A stretch of DNA of 64,000 nucleotides, from the NCBI GenBank assembly GCA_036746235.1, contig DAIOEN010000007.1, forward strand, positions 14,794 through 78,793, written 5' to 3'. Numbering within the stretch: the first letter of the stretch is position 1; each line of letters starts with the position of its first letter. Under the pieces are notes generated by a model. That model was not told the DNA's origin and made no database searches. It saw only the letters and a program-made list of their open reading frames with translations. Below are positions 61,601-64,000 of the stretch, piece after piece. A program made the translations under genes and the position numbers. The DNA comes from CALARM01 sp036746235. GTDB lineage: Bacteria > Vulcanimicrobiota > SpSt-956 > JAKJGF01.

Positions 61601-63154
61601 ACAAAATTATCAGATAAAATGTTTATTGATACTATTTCCATACCTGAAGAACTTGAAGATCTGCTTACAGAATATGAAAAAAATATGACTCTGTCCCGTG
61701 AAGATGGAAAGTATTTTAAGAAACTCGGAAGACTCTATTTAAAAGAAGGAAAACCGGATAAAGCTTTACTGGCCATTCAAAAAGCAACTGCTTTAAATCC
61801 TGAATTCGCCTATCTTTATATAGAACTCAGTAATGAATATTTTGAAGCAAATAGAGTGGAAGAAGCCAGACTTGCGGCAGATAAAGCCATAGAAGTCGGA
61901 ATGAAAACACTGGATCTTGCTTCTGTCTGCATAAAGATAGGTAACAAACTTTCCCTTTCTTCTGACTGGGACGGAGCTAACAGTGAATATGAAAGAGCCT
62001 GGAATATGGATTGTAGAAATAAAGAACTGGCTATGAAAATAAATAAAATCGGCGTCGAGTTCTCTTCTATCGGAAGGCTTGATGAAGCAATAGAAAATTT
62101 TAAAAAATCAATTATTATACTGCCTGATAATTTTATATTTCATAAGAATTTAGGTACTATATATCAGAGAAAGGGCATGATAAAAGAAGCTATAAAATCT
62201 TTTGAACAGGCACTATCTATCGAGGAAGATGACATAAAAGTAATGGAGAAACTAAAAAATGCCTGTCTGGAAGGGGGATATCTGATAAATGGTATAAAAA
62301 TTCTGGAAAAACTTCTGAAGTTCAGGCCTGACGATTTCAATTATATATTTTCTTCAGGCAGAATGTATCAGGAACTGGGAAAATATAAAATAGCCATTGA
62401 ATATTACAGGAAAACTATAGAAAAAAAACCGGACTGGCATAGCCCTTATGCATGGCTGGCTTTTATCTATCTTGATCAGAATAAATACGGAGAAGGCAGA
62501 AAGAATTTAGAAATTGCCCTGAAATTACATCCTAAAAGTCCAAAATCATTACTTGGCATGGCCCGTATTCATTTTCTTTACGGCGAATTAAATCTTTCAG
62601 AAGAATTCTATTCTAAAGCTATTGAAATTTATGATGAAGAAACAAGAAAAAAAGATGTTTCATCTGAAACATATATAAACTTCGGAGACCTTTATTTTTA
62701 CAAAATGGATATAGATATGGCCATAGATAAATATAAAAAAGCTCTGGAAATAAAAGAAGAATGCCCGTCTGCCATGTTACGTCTCGGAAAATCCCTTATT
62801 GTAAAAGGAGAGATATGTGAGGCGGAATTACAATTAAACTCTTTAGCCGGCCATAATGTAGAATTCCCGGAGCTTTACCTTTATCTGGGTGATATTTACC
62901 GTATGAAAGGCTTATTAAAGGATTCGATAGAATATTACAGAAAAGTAATAAGACTTAACCCTGACTGGGTCTACCGGGCTTATGAAAATCTCGGAGATCT
63001 CTACAGAGAGATGAATGAAGAAAATCTTTCAATAAAATGTTATCATAAAACAGAAGAGTTTAAATTTGGGAATCTGCCTGTCAATTCAGTTACTCTTTCT
63101 TCTATGGATATAAAAACATTTATCCAGACTATTGAAAAGGATCTGAAAAGATAA
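58683..63154 (+). CDS. Giant TPR protein, interrupted by an assembly gap
   Basis: Before the 100-N gap the frame starts at ATG 58683 (AAGGTG upstream); after it the frame runs from the gap to 63154. The 55 bp on each side of the gap are identical, and removing the gap plus one copy leaves one uninterrupted frame of 1439 codons (1438 residues). The protein is almost entirely TPR or Sel1-like helical pairs with cores such as GNYEEAKVEFKKALEL, IDRAIERFNRAIEIY and KPDKALLAIQKATALNP, in several blocks; no signal peptide, kinase or other enzyme domain is seen. Probably a large protein-interaction scaffold. Confidence 0.85.
59283..59492. other. Scaffold gap: 100 N flanked by a 55-bp exact overlap
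   Basis: Positions 59338-59437 are N. The 55 bp at 59283-59337 and at 59438-59492 are identical and in the same reading frame. This is what a scaffolder leaves when two contigs really overlap by a k-mer length but are joined with a fixed gap. It should not be read as a biological repeat. Confidence 0.85.
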
Positions 63155-63237
63155 GTGTGGTCAGGTGCTTTCAGATTTTCGACCAGACAGGCGTTAAGAG
63201 ACTGTAGAAAAATAACCCTGGCAAATTATATTAAAAC

Positions 63238-63300
63238 GGTTGTTATCCTCGCGTCACGGTATAGACTGTAAATATGATGAGGTTATTTCGTGACAACCCC
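63238..63300. repeat. Hairpin element GGTTGTTATCC / GGTTATTTCGTGACAACC
   Basis: CGGTTGTTATCCTCGCG, TCACGG, TATAGACTGTAAATATG, ATGAGGTTATTTCG, TGACAACCCC. GGTTGT pairs with ACAACC and CCTC with GAGG. Here the TCAC unit precedes the GTGA unit, the reverse of the usual order. Lies between the convergent TPR and coiled-coil genes. Confidence 0.65.
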
Positions 63301-63316
63301 TGAATTCTGTCAGATA

Positions 63317-64000
63317 TTATTCCTGTATTCCATAGTCTTTTAATTCCTTCGCAGAAACCTCACGGGTTTCTCGTTCATGTTCCGTATCGTCCTGACTTTT
63401 CTTCATACCGAGTGATACTTCATCTATATTTATTTGTACAGTATCTCTTCCCAGTTCCTGTTCAATTTCTTCTATTTGTTCTTTGACAGAATTAATCTGT
63501 TTCCCCAGATCATCAAGATATGATTGTTTTACTTTTTCTTCTTCATGCAATATGTTCAATTCTTTATTTAGTTGTTGTCCCTGAGCCTGATGGGTATTAA
63601 AATCCTCTTTAGCTTTGTCAAGTATAGTGCTGTAATATTCAATTTGCATCTTTACATCGCTGTACTCATCATACAGAAGGGACAGATGTTTTTCCAGATC
63701 CTTGATAAGGAATTGTTTACTCGATTTAATTAAATTTGATAATCTGTCTGTTTCATTTTTATAATCTGAAATGTATATTTCAATTTTCTTAAGAGACTCA
63801 TTGGAAATTAAAATATCCCTGTCAAATTTTTCTACCTTTTGATTGTATTCTGATTGGGTTATACGATTTTTTTCCGCCAGTTTTTTTATACGATTTTTCT
63901 CGGCTTCTGCCCGTCTTATTATACTTTCAAGATTTCTTCGTTCGGAACGGGCTTCTATATATTTATCTTTTAATATTTTAATATCTTCATGAGCTTTATC
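63317..64000 (-). CDS. Coiled-coil protein, C-terminal part (continues beyond the window)
   Basis: The minus-strand frame is open from the right edge to the stop at 63317, giving 227 residues; an internal Met at 63649 is not a real start because the frame continues upstream without a stop. It is strongly charged and heptad-patterned throughout (RAEAEKNRIKKLAEKNRI, LNKELNILHEEEKVKQ, INSVKEQIEEIEQEL), with no globular domain in the visible part. It could belong to an SMC-like, chromosome-partition or structural protein; the family cannot be told without the N-terminus. Confidence 0.75.
   Translation of the reverse strand, partial: DKAHEDIKILKDKYIEARSERRNLESIIRRAEAEKNRIKKLAEKNRITQSEYNQKVEKFDRDILISNESLKKIEIYISDYKNETDRLSNLIKSSKQFLIKDLEKHLSLLYDEYSDVKMQIEYYSTILDKAKEDFNTHQAQGQQLNKELNILHEEEKVKQSYLDDLGKQINSVKEQIEEIEQELGRDTVQINIDEVSLGMKKSQDDTEHERETREVSAKELKDYGIQE

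Noticed and set aside
63317..63649. A complete 110-residue gene starting at 63649
   Set aside because: The frame is open all the way to 64000 with the same coiled-coil character, so this is the C-terminal part of a longer protein.
1..64000. tRNA, rRNA, transposase, integrase or phage genes
   Set aside because: None recognised on reading the intergenic regions and ORFs; a tRNAscan/Infernal run would be needed to exclude small RNAs.

Overview
The window looks like an AT-rich bacterial chromosome, probably a metagenome-assembled scaffold because it contains a 100-N gap. It comes from a diderm: there is a TolC-type outer-membrane channel with a MacA/MacB pair, a BMP-type lipoprotein and type IV prepilins. 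Signalling is dense and eukaryote-like: Ser/Thr kinase, PP2C phosphatase, FHA domains, class III cyclase and seven two-component proteins or partners. TPR, HEAT and zinc-ribbon proteins are frequent. I saw no tRNA, rRNA, transposase, phage gene or CRISPR array. The phylum cannot be fixed from this sequence; the mix resembles poorly cultured candidate phyla (inference only).

Layout. 0.1-3.1 kb (-): secreted Pro-rich protein, zinc-ribbon/TPR/HEAT protein, NlpC/P60 peptidase. 3.4-5.5 kb (+): small membrane protein and FHA-GAF-adenylate/guanylate cyclase. 5.7-9.0 kb (-): three-gene minor prepilin operon behind a near-consensus promoter. 9.1-14.9 kb (-): MacA, TolC and MacB efflux set. 15.1-16.4 kb (-): DUF2254 membrane protein. 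16.7-22.9 kb (+): phosphofructokinase, FIST sensor, translationally coupled hybrid kinase, BMP-type lipoprotein. 23.2-27.9 kb (-): corrinoid protein, MtaA/UroD-like protein, DUF1638 protein and histidine kinase, with a strong promoter. 28.0-31.1 kb (+): orphan CopG-type antitoxin, then ATPase and one permease of the BMP (nucleoside-type) transporter. 31.3-41.7 kb (+): HD hydrolase, CheR, three large sensor kinases and a response regulator with a Cys4 tail. 41.8-48.3 kb (-): MrfA-like helicase, CCA-type nucleotidyltransferase, Ser/Thr kinase with 16 TPRs. 48.6-55.0 kb (+): PP2C-zinc ribbon-FHA protein and a 1670-residue membrane-anchored multidomain VWA protein. 55.2-64.0 kb: FecR-domain protein, small unknown, GT2 glycosyltransferase, zinc-ribbon TPR protein, a giant TPR protein split by the assembly gap, and a partial coiled-coil protein.

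The most distinctive feature is not a gene. Most larger intergenic spaces carry tandem 7-bp arrays, and nearly all array families fit one formula, GTGANNN (with GTTANNN and GTTGANN variants), or its complement NNNTCAC. Arrays are polar: the GTGA orientation follows gene 3' ends and the TCAC orientation precedes gene 5' ends, so many intergenic regions read GTGA-block, core, TCAC-block and can fold on themselves. At least two composite elements recur with conserved cores, one with apparently covarying stems. The arrays supply stop codons and C-terminal residues to genes: three unrelated proteins end in VTSDQ. They also falsely extend ORFs upstream.
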